Below are positions 6,742 to 15,792 of a stretch of DNA of 33,401 nucleotides, in pieces (within the stretch, counting starts at the first letter, position 1; each line of letters starts with the position of its first letter). This DNA is from Bacillota bacterium (GTDB taxonomy: Bacteria > Bacillota > Clostridia > Christensenellales > Borkfalkiaceae). The translations under genes were made by a program, and so were the position numbers. The stretch is from the NCBI GenBank assembly GCA_019423125.1, contig JAHZBZ010000016.1:1-33401 (forward strand). The letters run 5' to 3'. The notes under the pieces were generated by a model, which saw only the letters and a program-made list of their open reading frames with translations, ran no database searches and was not told where the DNA came from.

Positions 6742-7818
6742 ATGGGGAGAACGTTGACAGAAGAGGAAAGGGCGGAGATCTGGCTGGACAGCCTTCCGCT
6801 CGGATACAGGCAGAAGGAGCGCCTTCTCGAAGCCGCGCACGGCGCGGCGGCGCTGTGCGAGAATTACGACCGCCTGCGCGACGCCGTGCGCGAGATCGCG
6901 GGGGCGCAGTTTTCCGCGGTGGAGGAGCGCGCCCGCCGCAGGGGATATCTCCGCGCGCTGTCGGAGGAATATGCCTCGCGCGGCATCCGCTGTGTCGCGC
7001 GCTCGGGGCCGCTCTATCCCGCCCGCCTGCGCGAGGCGGAGGACGCGCCGCTCGTGCTCTATTGCAGGGGCGACGTCTCGCTGTTGCAGACGAGGATGCT
7101 CGCGATCGTCGGCTCCCGCCGCACCCTGCCGAACATCCTCTCGTTCACCCGCACGGTCGCGCGCGGGCTCTCGGACAAGCTGACGGTGCTCTCGGGCAGT
7201 GCGGACGGCGCGGACGCGGCGGCGCTTTCGGGCGCATTGGAGCGGGGCAGGCCCGTCTCCGTGCTCGCGAGCGGGCACGATCACGCGGGCCCCGCCTGCA
7301 ACGCGGGACTGCTTGCGGAAGTCGCGCGGCGGGGACTTGTGGTCAGCGAATTTCCGCCCGCCGTCACGGCGCGGCCGTACATGTACCCGCTCCGCAACCG
7401 CATCCTCGCGGGGCTGTGCGAAAAACTTTTGTGCGTGAGCGCGGGGGAGGGCAGCGGCGCGCTGATCTCCGCCGAAAAGGCGAATCGGCTGGGCAGAGAG
7501 GTGCTCGCCGTGCCCTATACGCCGGGCATCGCGTCGGGCGTCGGGTGCAACGGGATACTCAAAGAATACGCAAAATTAGTGGACGATTTAGTTGACATTG
7601 CCGCCGCTTTTGGTATAAACTTGACGGAAACGGAGCCGATCGCGCTGGACGAGCGGGAGCGCGCGGTGTATGCCGCGATCTGCGAGGGGACGGAACACGT
7701 CGCGCAGATCGCGCAAAAATGTGGGTTGAAGGCGGCGGAACTTCCCGCCGTGCTCGCCTCGCTCGAGCTTCACGGGCTGATCGTCGCCTGCGGCGGCAAC
7801 CGTTACGCGAAGGGCTGA
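6742..7818 (+). CDS. dprA: DNA-processing protein DprA/Smf
   Basis: The 358-residue protein loads RecA onto incoming single-stranded DNA during natural transformation. The N-terminal helical region (about 1-75) is followed by the Rossmann-like core: IVGSRR near residue 116, SGSADGADAAA (the family's SGxAxGID-type loop), FPP, YPLRNRILAG and the GSGALISAEKA loop near 235-245. A C-terminal winged-helix-like domain (about 295-358) closes it, the usual full-length architecture. GGGAGGG lies just upstream of the ATG. dprA next to topA is the normal Bacillota arrangement. Confidence 0.95.
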   Translation: MGRTLTEEERAEIWLDSLPLGYRQKERLLEAAHGAAALCENYDRLRDAVREIAGAQFSAVEERARRRGYLRALSEEYASRGIRCVARSGPLYPARLREAEDAPLVLYCRGDVSLLQTRMLAIVGSRRTLPNILSFTRTVARGLSDKLTVLSGSADGADAAALSGALERGRPVSVLASGHDHAGPACNAGLLAEVARRGLVVSEFPPAVTARPYMYPLRNRILAGLCEKLLCVSAGEGSGALISAEKANRLGREVLAVPYTPGIASGVGCNGILKEYAKLVDDLVDIAAAFGINLTETEPIALDERERAVYAAICEGTEHVAQIAQKCGLKAAELPAVLASLELHGLIVACGGNRYAKG

Positions 7819-7866
7819 GGCAGATCGGGAGCCGCGCCGCGGCGTCCCGGAAAAGAAGGAGTGTAA

Positions 7867-10182
7867 ATGGATCTGATCATCGTCGAGTCGCCTTCCAAGG
7901 CGAAGACAATCGCGAAATATCTCAAGGGCAAGTACAGGGTGGATGCGTCGGGCGGCCACGTCCGCGACCTTCCCGAAAAACGTCTGGGCGTCAGCATCGA
8001 CAACAACTTCGAGCCGACCTACGTCGACAATCCCGACAAAAAGCAGATCATCCGCCGCCTCGAAGAGGAAGCGGCGAAGGCGGAGAACGTCTACCTCGCG
8101 ACCGACCCGGACCGCGAAGGGGAGGCGATCTCGTGGCATCTGAAAAACGTCCTCAAACTCAAGGACGGGAAATACCGCATCGAATTCAACGAGATCTCGC
8201 CCGCGGCGGTCACCAACGCACTGCAGCACCCGCGCGAGATCAACGTCAACCTCGTCAACGCCCAGCAGGCGCGCCGCGTGCTGGACAGATTGGTCGGCTA
8301 CAAGCTCTCGCCTCTGTTGTGCAAGCGCATCCAGACAGGTCTCTCCGCGGGCCGCGTGCAGTCGGTCGCCCTTCGCCTGATCGTCGACCGCGAGCGCGAG
8401 ATACAGGCCTTCGTGCCCGAGGAATACTGGAACCTCACCGCCGAGGTGCAGGACAAACCCAAGGCGTATGCGCCTTTTAAGGCGCTCCTCTCCGAGCGCG
8501 ACGGCAAGAAATACAAGCCCTCGAGCGCGGAGGAGAACGAGCAGGTGCGCGCCGAGCTGGACAGGGGCGCCTACATCGTGCGCTCCATCAAGCCGAGCGT
8601 CGCGCGTTCGCACGCGCCCGCGCCGTTCACGACCAGCACCCTGCAGCAGGACGCCTCCAACAAGCTGGGCATGACCTCGCCCGAAGTCATGCTCGTCGCA
8701 CAGCATCTTTACGAGGGCATGGACACGGAGAAGGAGGGCCACATCGCGCTGGTCACCTACATCCGTACCGACTCCGTGCGCGTCTCGCAGGAGGCGCAGG
8801 CGAAGGCGCGCGCCTACATCGCCGAGAAGTTCGGCGCGGAATACGTCCCCGAAAAGCCCAATTTCTATAAATCCAAGAAGGACGCGCAGGACGCGCACGA
8901 GTGTATCCGTCCCATCGACGTCACCCGCACGCCCGAGAGCCTGAAGGGCACGCTGGACAAGAAACACTACAACGTCTACAAACTCATCTACGAGCGTTTC
9001 CTCGCCTCGCAGATGAGCGAAGCGGTGTACAACGCGATGCAGATCCGCATCGAAAACGGACGCTACGGCTTCAAGGCGAGCGGCAGGACGCTGCGCTTTG
9101 CGGGCTTCACCGCCATCTACCAGGAGGTGAAAAAACAACAGGAGGACGAGGAGGGCGAGAACGCCAAGCTCCTGCCCAACCTGCGCGAAGGGGAGGAGCT
9201 GGATCTCATCCGCCTGCTCTCCGAACAGAAGTTCACCAAGCCGCCCCAGCGCTACACGGACGCCTCCCTCGTCAAGGCGATGGAGGACAAGGGCATCGGC
9301 CGCCCGTCCACCTATGCGAGCATCATCTCCGTGCTCAACCGCCGCAAATACGTCTCCAAAGACGGGAAATACATGGTCCCCACCGAGGTCGCGTTCAAGA
9401 TCACCGACCTTCTCGTCAAGTACTTCACCGACATCATGGACGTCGGCTTTACCGCAAAGATGGAGGATAAGCTGGACGGCATCGAAGAGGGGGGCGTGGA
9501 CTGGCACGACATCATCGCCGAGTTCTATCCGCCCTTTGCCGAAAAGCTCGTCTTTGCCGCCAACGACGGCGACGAGATGACGGACATCCTCTGCGAAAAG
9601 TGCGGGCACCCGATGATCCGCAAGACGGGGCGCTACGGCAAGTTCCTGGCCTGCTCCAACTATCCCGCCTGCTCCAACATCAAGAGCGAAGGGCAGGAGA
9701 TCTCCGCGACCAAATGCCCCAAGTGCGGCGCGAACATGGTCGTAAAGAGCGGCAAGTTCGGAAAATTCCTCGCCTGCCCCAATTATCCCGAGTGCAACGC
9801 CATCCTTCCCTTCGAGAGCGAGGTGTCGAAAGAAAAGTGCCCCAAGTGCGGCGAGTTCATGATCTACCGCAAGGGCAAGTATGGCAAATATCTCAGCTGT
9901 CCCAAGTGCGGCACCAACAAGCCCATCGTCGAACAGGCGGGCACCTGCCCCGTCTGCGGCAAGCCCACCCGCCGCATGAAGAGCAAGGCGGGCAAGATCT
10001 TCTACAGTTGCTCGGATTACCCGACCTGCAAATTCATGAGCTGGGATATGCCCACGGGCACAAAGTGCCCCAAGTGCGGCAAATATCTCGTCAAAAAGGG
10101 CAAGCAGATCCGTTGCTCCGCCTGCGATTATGTCGAAAACGCGCCCGAAGAGCCCGCCTCTTCCGCGCAGGAAAGCGAATGA
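7867..10182 (+). CDS. topA: DNA topoisomerase I
   Basis: This 771-residue type IA topoisomerase relaxes negative supercoils. The TOPRIM domain starts with LIIVESPSKAKTI and contains the acidic DPDREGE (80-86). The RVQSVALR motif is at 163-170 and the catalytic tyrosine is Y298 in the TYIRTDS motif. The C-terminus carries a series of zinc-ribbon modules starting near residue 578 (CEKCG, CPKCG, CPKCG, CPVCG, CPKCG pairs), the last two or so incomplete or rubredoxin-like. AAGGAG precedes the ATG by a few bases. It lies 48 bases behind dprA with no terminator between, so the two are probably co-transcribed. Confidence 0.97.
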   Translation: MDLIIVESPSKAKTIAKYLKGKYRVDASGGHVRDLPEKRLGVSIDNNFEPTYVDNPDKKQIIRRLEEEAAKAENVYLATDPDREGEAISWHLKNVLKLKDGKYRIEFNEISPAAVTNALQHPREINVNLVNAQQARRVLDRLVGYKLSPLLCKRIQTGLSAGRVQSVALRLIVDREREIQAFVPEEYWNLTAEVQDKPKAYAPFKALLSERDGKKYKPSSAEENEQVRAELDRGAYIVRSIKPSVARSHAPAPFTTSTLQQDASNKLGMTSPEVMLVAQHLYEGMDTEKEGHIALVTYIRTDSVRVSQEAQAKARAYIAEKFGAEYVPEKPNFYKSKKDAQDAHECIRPIDVTRTPESLKGTLDKKHYNVYKLIYERFLASQMSEAVYNAMQIRIENGRYGFKASGRTLRFAGFTAIYQEVKKQQEDEEGENAKLLPNLREGEELDLIRLLSEQKFTKPPQRYTDASLVKAMEDKGIGRPSTYASIISVLNRRKYVSKDGKYMVPTEVAFKITDLLVKYFTDIMDVGFTAKMEDKLDGIEEGGVDWHDIIAEFYPPFAEKLVFAANDGDEMTDILCEKCGHPMIRKTGRYGKFLACSNYPACSNIKSEGQEISATKCPKCGANMVVKSGKFGKFLACPNYPECNAILPFESEVSKEKCPKCGEFMIYRKGKYGKYLSCPKCGTNKPIVEQAGTCPVCGKPTRRMKSKAGKIFYSCSDYPTCKFMSWDMPTGTKCPKCGKYLVKKGKQIRCSACDYVENAPEEPASSAQESE

Positions 10183-10190
10183 CATTTTGT

Positions 10191-10228
10191 ACAGCGTCCG
10201 CCTTTTCGCGGCCGCTGTCGCTTTTTTT
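10191..10228 (+). terminator. terminator of topA
   Basis: ACAGCG plus CCGC (10191-10201) pair with GCGG plus CGCTGT (10208-10218) with one mismatch and a 6-base loop. A C and seven T residues follow (10222-10228). It separates topA from the heat-shock-type promoter of trmFO. Confidence 0.75.
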
Positions 10229-10315
10229 GCGCTCCCGAAGCGCGCGCTTTGCAAATGCGCGCGGGTTTTCGCGCGGGATTTTTGCAAAACTTGCCAAAAA
10301 CAACGCAAAAAACCC

Positions 10316-10344
10316 TTGACAAGAATGCCCGTTCGTCCTATAAT
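10316..10344 (+). promoter_or_regulatory. consensus promoter of trmFO-hslV
   Basis: A perfect TTGACA (10316-10321), 17-base spacer, perfect TATAAT (10339-10344). It is the only promoter in the window matching the consensus fully in both boxes together with a repressor operator directly behind it. Confidence 0.9.
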
Positions 10345-10348
10345 GATT

Positions 10349-10375
10349 TTAGCACTCTGAATTGAAGAGTGCTAA
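10349..10375 (+). promoter_or_regulatory. CIRCE operator (HrcA binding site)
   Basis: TTAGCACTC-N9-GAGTGCTAA: both 9-base arms match the consensus exactly (10349-10357 and 10367-10375). It overlaps the expected transcription start four bases behind the -10 box, so HrcA bound here would block initiation and release would occur on heat stress. CIRCE normally controls groESL and the dnaK operon. Confidence 0.95.
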
Positions 10376-10400
10376 AAAGCAAAAAAAAGAGGAGGGACGC

Positions 10401-11723
10401 ATGCCGAAGGAAAGCGTCACGGTGATCGGCGCGGGGCTCGCGGGGTGCGAGGCGGCGCATTTTCTCGCCACGCACGGGATGCGGGTGCGGCTTGTCGAGT
10501 GCAAGCCCAAGAAGTTCACGCCCGCGCATACGGACGCGCGCTATGCCGAGCTTGTGTGCAGCAATTCGCTCAAGAGCGACGACGTGTACGGCAACGCCTG
10601 CGGACTCCTCAAACAGGAAATGCGGCTGCTCGGCTCTCTGATCGTCGAGGCGGCGGACGCGACGCGGGTGCCTGCGGGCGGCGCGCTCGCGGTGGACCGC
10701 GAGAAGTTCGCGGAATACGTCACGCGCAAGATCTTTGAAAACGCGAACATCGAATGCGTCTGCGAAGAGGCGGAGCACATCCCCGCGGGGCCGTGCATCG
10801 TCGCGACGGGGCCGCTCACTACGGGGCCGCTCGCGGCGGACATCGAGGCGCGGCTGGGCGGCAATCTCGCCTTTTACGATGCGGCGGCGCCCATCGTCGC
10901 GGCGGATTCCGTCGATTTTTCAAAGGCGTTCACTGCCGACCGCTACGGAAAAGGGGAGGGCGATTACGTCAACTGCCCCATGAACAAAGAGGAGTACGAG
11001 GCGTTCGTCGATGCGCTCACGGGCGCCGAGCGCGCGATCGCGCATTCCTTCGAGCGTGGCGAGATCTTCGAGGGGTGCATGCCCGTCGAGGTGATGGCTT
11101 CGCGCGGCAAAGATACGTTGCGCTTCGGCATGATGAAGCCCGTGGGGCTTTACGACGCCGACGGAAAGCGGCCGTACGCGGTGCTCCAGCTGCGCAGGGA
11201 AAACGCGGAGGGAACGGCGTACAATCTGGTCGGGTTTCAGACAAATCTGAAATTTCCCGAGCAGAAGCGGGTGTTTTCAATGATCCCCGCGCTGCACAAT
11301 GCGGAGTTCCTGCGCTACGGCGTGATGCACCGCAACACCTTTCTCAATGCGCCGAAAGTGCTCGCGCGCGACTATTCGCTCAAAGAGGACGGGGCCGTCT
11401 TCTTCGCGGGGCAGATCACGGGCGTGGAGGGGTACGTCGAAAGCGCGGACAGCGGGTTGGTCGCGGCGATCAATTGCCTGCGCAAGTGCAGGGGGCTTTC
11501 GCCCGTCGAATGGGATGCCGAGACGGTCTCAGGCGCGCTCGCCTGCCACGTTTCAGCTCCGAACGAGAACTTTCAGCCGATGAACGCAAACTACGGGATC
11601 CTTCGCCCGCTCGCCGAAAACGTGCGCGACAAGGCGAAGAAAAAGCGGCTCTTTGCCGAGCGCGCGCTGGAGAAGATCGATTCGATTGCGCGCGAACTTG
11701 AAGCGTCCCGCTCTGCAGAATAA
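10401..11723 (+). CDS. trmFO: tRNA (uracil-54-C5) methyltransferase TrmFO, folate-dependent
   Basis: This 440-residue flavoprotein makes ribothymidine at position 54 of tRNA using methylenetetrahydrofolate and FADH2. The FAD-binding Rossmann motif VIGAGLAGCEAA is at 8-19. The two conserved cysteines fall at C53 (LVCSNSLKS) and C226 (FEGCMPVE), the same numbers as in the Bacillus enzyme. The C-terminal part has GQITGVEGYVES. A GAGGAGGG site precedes the ATG at 10401; an in-frame upstream ATG at 10362 lies within CIRCE and is rejected. It is the first gene of a two-gene unit with hslV, under a CIRCE operator. Confidence 0.95.
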   Translation: MPKESVTVIGAGLAGCEAAHFLATHGMRVRLVECKPKKFTPAHTDARYAELVCSNSLKSDDVYGNACGLLKQEMRLLGSLIVEAADATRVPAGGALAVDREKFAEYVTRKIFENANIECVCEEAEHIPAGPCIVATGPLTTGPLAADIEARLGGNLAFYDAAAPIVAADSVDFSKAFTADRYGKGEGDYVNCPMNKEEYEAFVDALTGAERAIAHSFERGEIFEGCMPVEVMASRGKDTLRFGMMKPVGLYDADGKRPYAVLQLRRENAEGTAYNLVGFQTNLKFPEQKRVFSMIPALHNAEFLRYGVMHRNTFLNAPKVLARDYSLKEDGAVFFAGQITGVEGYVESADSGLVAAINCLRKCRGLSPVEWDAETVSGALACHVSAPNENFQPMNANYGILRPLAENVRDKAKKKRLFAERALEKIDSIARELEASRSAE

Positions 11724-11741
11724 AGACAGGAGGAAAATACG

Positions 11742-12278
11742 ATGCCCGAATTCAGAGGCACAACGATATGCGCCGTCAAAAAGGACGGCAAGACGGCGAT
11801 CGCGGGTGACGGACAGGTCACCATGGGCGAGTCCGTCGTGTTCAAGAACAACGCGGTCAAGGTACGCCGCATCTACGGCGGCAAGGTCGTGCTCGGCTTT
11901 GCGGGGTCCGTTTCGGACGCCTTTTCGCTCTCCGAGCGCTTCGAGGGGATGCTCAACAAGTTTTCGGGCAACCTGATGCGCTCTGCGGTCGAGCTCGCGG
12001 AGCTGTGGCGCAACGACAAGATGGTGCGCAAGCTCGAGGCGATGATGATCGTCGCCGACAAGGATCTTCTGCTCGTCATCAGCGGCAACGGCGAAGTGAT
12101 CGAGCCGGACGGCGGCGTCTGTGCGATCGGGAGCGGCGGGAACTACGCGCTCGCGGCGGCGCGCGCGCTCATCCAGGAGACAAAATACTCCGCCGAAAAG
12201 GTCGCCTATAAGGCGCTCAAAATTGCCAGCGAGATCTGCGTCTATACAAACGACCATATCACGGTGGAGAGCGTGTGA
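11742..12278 (+). CDS. hslV: HslV/ClpQ protease subunit
   Basis: The 178-residue proteasome-like peptidase subunit forms a double hexamer capped by the HslU ATPase. Removal of the six-residue MPEFRG propeptide would expose the N-terminal catalytic threonine T7 (TTICAVKK). The family motifs GDGQVTMG and GFAGSVSDAF are present. The C-terminus ends in ITVESV. A strong GGAGG site precedes it, and only 18 bases separate it from trmFO, so it is under the same CIRCE-controlled promoter. Unlike in other Bacillota, hslU does not follow directly: 2.2 kb of repeats begins within about 15 bases of the stop codon. Confidence 0.95.
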   Translation: MPEFRGTTICAVKKDGKTAIAGDGQVTMGESVVFKNNAVKVRRIYGGKVVLGFAGSVSDAFSLSERFEGMLNKFSGNLMRSAVELAELWRNDKMVRKLEAMMIVADKDLLLVISGNGEVIEPDGGVCAIGSGGNYALAAARALIQETKYSAEKVAYKALKIASEICVYTNDHITVESV

Positions 12279-12289
12279 CGGGGTTCACA

Positions 12290-12524
12290 CTTTTTGTTTT
12301 GAGCTGAAGCTTCGCGCGTTTCTCGTAAAAGAGATACTGCGAAACGCTTGATTTTTAGGGGACAACCGCCGCACGCCTGCGGCTGACGGCGTTTTTCCCC
12401 TCTGCGAAAATGTTTAAGGGCTCTCCTATTATTAAATTTTCGCATTCACCCCATCCGTGCGCCGCTTATGCGGCGTAAGGGGAAAAAGTCAAAAGTGTGA
12501 TTTTGACTTTTTCGAGAGACGGTT
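12290..12524 (+). repeat. modular hairpin-repeat unit (block A, first half)
   Basis: It starts directly after hslV with the 5' arm and AGCTGA apex of one P1 type. It then switches without the 3' arm into a second P1 type (stem GCGTTTC/GAAACGC). P2 has CGCCG/CGGCG arms, P3 has GCGAAAAT/ATTTTCGC enclosing AAGGGCTCTCC, P4 has CGCCGC/GCGGCG between CCCC and GGGG, and P5 has loop GTGTGA. From P2 on it is nearly identical to 12759-12917. Confidence 0.85.
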
Positions 12525-12710
12525 CACGCGTTTCTCGGCGAGCTGACGCCTGCGAAACGCCGTGAGGAAAAGGGCCCTGCCCTCTGCGCGCGATAAAATA
12601 GAGGTACACCATTATCAAAATCGCGCGCATTCACCCGCTGAGGCGCTCGCGCGGAAATGTGGGTGCGCAGCGCAAAAGCGTGGTTTTGCTCGCGCGGAAT
12701 AGAATTAAAG
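12525..12710 (+). repeat. modular hairpin-repeat unit (block A, second half)
   Basis: P1 has outer arms GCGTTTC/GAAACGC and inner arms GGCG/CGCC around AGCTGA. P2 is GGGC/GCCC. P3 is GCGCGCGAT/ATCGCGCGC. P4 is closed by CACCC/GGGTG. P5 is GCAAAA/TTTTGC with loop GCGTGG. Together with 12290-12524 it forms a unit repeated 401 bases further on. Confidence 0.85.
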
Positions 12711-12917
12711 CTTCGCGCGTTTCTCGTAAAAGAGATGTGGCGAAACGCTTGAGTTTGAAGGGAAAACCGCCGCACGCCTGCGACTGACGGCGTTTTTCCC
12801 CTCTGCGAAAATGTTTAAGGGCTCTCCTATTATTAAATTTTCGCATTCACCCCATCCGTGCGCCGCTTATGCGGCGTAAGGGGAAAAAGTCAAAAGTGTG
12901 ATTTTGACTTTTTCGAG
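12711..12917 (+). repeat. modular hairpin-repeat unit (block B, first half)
   Basis: This is a second copy, at an offset of 401 bases, of the unit ending at 12524. The stretch from the P3 arm at 12804 through the P5 hairpin repeats the first copy almost base for base, while the P1 and P2 regions have diverged slightly. Confidence 0.85.
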
Positions 12918-13110
12918 AGACGGTTCACGAAAACCTCGGCGAACTGTCGCCTGCGGTTTTCCGTGATTTGAGGGCCCTGCCCTCTGCGCGCGATGAAATA
13001 GGGGCACACCATTATCGAAATCGCGCGCATTCACCCGCTGAAGCGCTCGCGCGCAAATGTGGGTGCGCAGCGCAAAAGCGTGGTTTTGCTCGCGCAGAAT
13101 AGATTTGAAG
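12918..13110 (+). repeat. modular hairpin-repeat unit (block B, second half)
   Basis: It corresponds to 12525-12710, but P1 carries different outer arms (AAAACC/GGTTTT instead of GCGTTTC/GAAACGC). Pairing is kept although both arms changed. P3 is again GCGCGCGAT/ATCGCGCGC and P5 has loop GCGTGG. Confidence 0.85.
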
Positions 13111-13139
13111 CTTCGCGCGAATCCCGCAAAAGGAAGGTC

Positions 13140-13366
13140 GTCCGTTTTATAAAAACACTTGCAGAATTTTGACATAAAGATTATTTTTCCTGCCAAATAA
13201 ACAATCAAATACCCCACTCATTGAAATTTCAGCGAAACGTATATAAACCGTTCTCTAAAAATGCCATCTTCTCAGGCGCAAATTTATTATGATATATATG
13301 TATAATACACATTATATTGCAAAATACACTACAAAACATAATATACAATAGAATATTTTTGCGCTT
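13140..13366 (+). repeat. AT-rich interspersed element, copy 3
   Basis: Homologous to 585-812 and 14120-14380. It contains GCGCAAAT, TGATATATATG, ATATACAATAGAAT and TTTTTGCGC in the same order and similar spacing. With 14120-14380 it shares the 3' block ATATACAATAGAAT exactly. No gene is seen; 13367-13497 behind it is unremarkable single-copy AT-rich sequence. Confidence 0.65.
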
Positions 13367-13497
13367 TGTGGGCATGAATAAAATAACAATATGTTTACAG
13401 AGACAATGTGCTTAATTCAATTTCCGTTTTATGTCTGCGGATAAGACAGCGTGTAAGGGATTTATGAAGCAGGAAGCTTTCTTTTGCCCGTATGCGC

Positions 13498-13725
13498 GCA
13501 AATTCATTCTTTCCGCATAAGCCTTGCGGCAAATTGAGGGAAAAAAGTTCACGAAAACCTCGGCGAGCTGTCGCCTGCGGTTTTCCGTGAGTTGAGGGCT
13601 CTGCCCTCTGCGCGCGATAAAATAGGGGCACACCGTTGTTGAAATCGCGCGCATTCACCCGCTGAAGCGCTCGCGCGCAAATGTGGGTGCGCAGCGCAAA
13701 AGCGTGGTTTTGCTCGCGCGAGAAA
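13498..13725 (+). repeat. modular hairpin-repeat unit
   Basis: It opens with the CCGCA..TGCGG P4 variant, then P1 (AAAACC/GGTTTT around GGCGAGCTGTCGCC), a short P2, P3 (GCGCGCGAT/ATCGCGCGC), P4 closed by CACCC/GGGTG and P5 with loop GCGTGG. Confidence 0.8.
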
Positions 13726-13728
13726 TTG

Positions 13729-13920
13729 TGTTCACACTTTTTGTTTCAAGCTGATGAAACAAAAAGTCGTGATTTGAGGGGAACCCCGAACGGTTTTCCC
13801 CTCTGTCCGCGATGTTTTAAGGGCACGCCACAAAAAATCGCGGACATTCACCCCATCCGTGCGCCGCTTATGCGGCGTAAGGGGAAAAAGTCAAAAGTGT
13901 GATTTTGACTTTTTCGAGAG
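13729..13920 (+). repeat. complete modular five-hairpin repeat unit
   Basis: This is the clearest copy. P1 is 13 bp (13736-13748 with 13755-13767) around AGCTGA. P2 is GAGGGG..CCCCTC. P3 is 9 bp (13805-13813 with 13837-13845) with AAGGGCACGCC in the loop. The constant CATTCACCCC leads to P4, CGCCGC/GCGGCG. P5 is 12 bp (13885-13896 with 13903-13914) with loop GTGTGA. The next unit repeats it at an offset of 195 bases. Confidence 0.9.
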
Positions 13921-14115
13921 ACGGTTCACGAAAACCTCGGCGAGCTGACGCCTGCGGTTTTCCGTGATTTGAGGGGAACCCCGAACGGTTTTCCCCTCTG
14001 TCCGCGATAATTTAAGGGCACGCCACAAAAAATCGCGGACATTCACCCCATCCGTGCGCCGCTTATGCGGCGTAAGGGGAAAAAGTCAAAAGTGTGATTT
14101 TGACTTTTTCGAGCA
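13921..14115 (+). repeat. complete modular five-hairpin repeat unit
   Basis: P2 to P5 are almost identical to the preceding unit, but P1 is replaced by the AAAACC/GGTTTT type around GGCGAGCTGACGCC. Exchange of one hairpin between otherwise identical neighbours shows the units recombine by module. Confidence 0.9.
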
Positions 14116-14119
14116 AAAA

Positions 14120-14380
14120 TTCCTGCGTGCGAATTTCGCAAAAGAAGCCCCGTCGGCTCAAAAAAACTTTTGACTTGTATCGTTTTCTTTTGCCTATATC
14201 ATAAATCACAACCATCGTTCACGCTTTAAAAAATCAATAATTTTGATATCTGATTTTATATAGAAATTATAATAATTCCACTTATTCTAGGGCGCAAAAT
14301 TTTCATGATATATATGTTGTTTGTGAATAAATTTCTGACAACAATCACAAACATAAATATACAATAGAATCTTTTTGCGT
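14120..14380 (+). repeat. AT-rich interspersed element, copy 4, upstream of hslU
   Basis: Homologous to 585-812 and 13140-13366, with the same landmarks (CTTTTGAC, ATTATAATAATTCCACTT, GGCGCAAAA, TGATATATATG, ATATACAATAGAAT, TTTTTGCG). It ends about 100 bases before the hslU start, so it may supply the promoter of that gene. Confidence 0.65.
14335..14365 (+). promoter_or_regulatory. candidate hslU promoter inside the AT-rich element
   Basis: CTGACA (14335-14340) is followed after 17 bases by TATACAAT (14358-14365). No CIRCE is present here, unlike upstream of trmFO-hslV. The -10 block is conserved in the copy at 13140-13366. Confidence 0.4.
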
Positions 14381-14483
14381 CATGGCGCAGATCTCTCGAA
14401 AAGAACGTAAGTCCTTGTCTGCGTTTGAAAAACGCGGAGCGTCTTTGCGAAAGCAAGGCAGAATCAGTGCATAAGGAGGCAAT

Positions 14484-15791
<1,308 letters not shown>

Positions 15792-15792
15792 G

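Noticed and set aside
7588..10308. Very long open frame antisense to topA
   Set aside because: It is a mirror of the GC-rich codon pattern of dprA/topA, has low-complexity Arg/Ala/Asp-rich composition, no ribosome binding site and no recognisable domain.
10362..10400. Upstream in-frame ATG-like start for trmFO
   Set aside because: It lies inside the CIRCE operator at the transcription start; the ATG at 10401 has GAGGAGGG and restores the family N-terminus.
12290..14115. CRISPR array
   Set aside because: Repeats are long, contiguous and mosaic, with no regular unique spacers and no cas genes.
12290..14115. Integron attC cassette array
   Set aside because: Hairpins are present but there is no integrase, no GTTRRRY core sites and no cassette genes between units.
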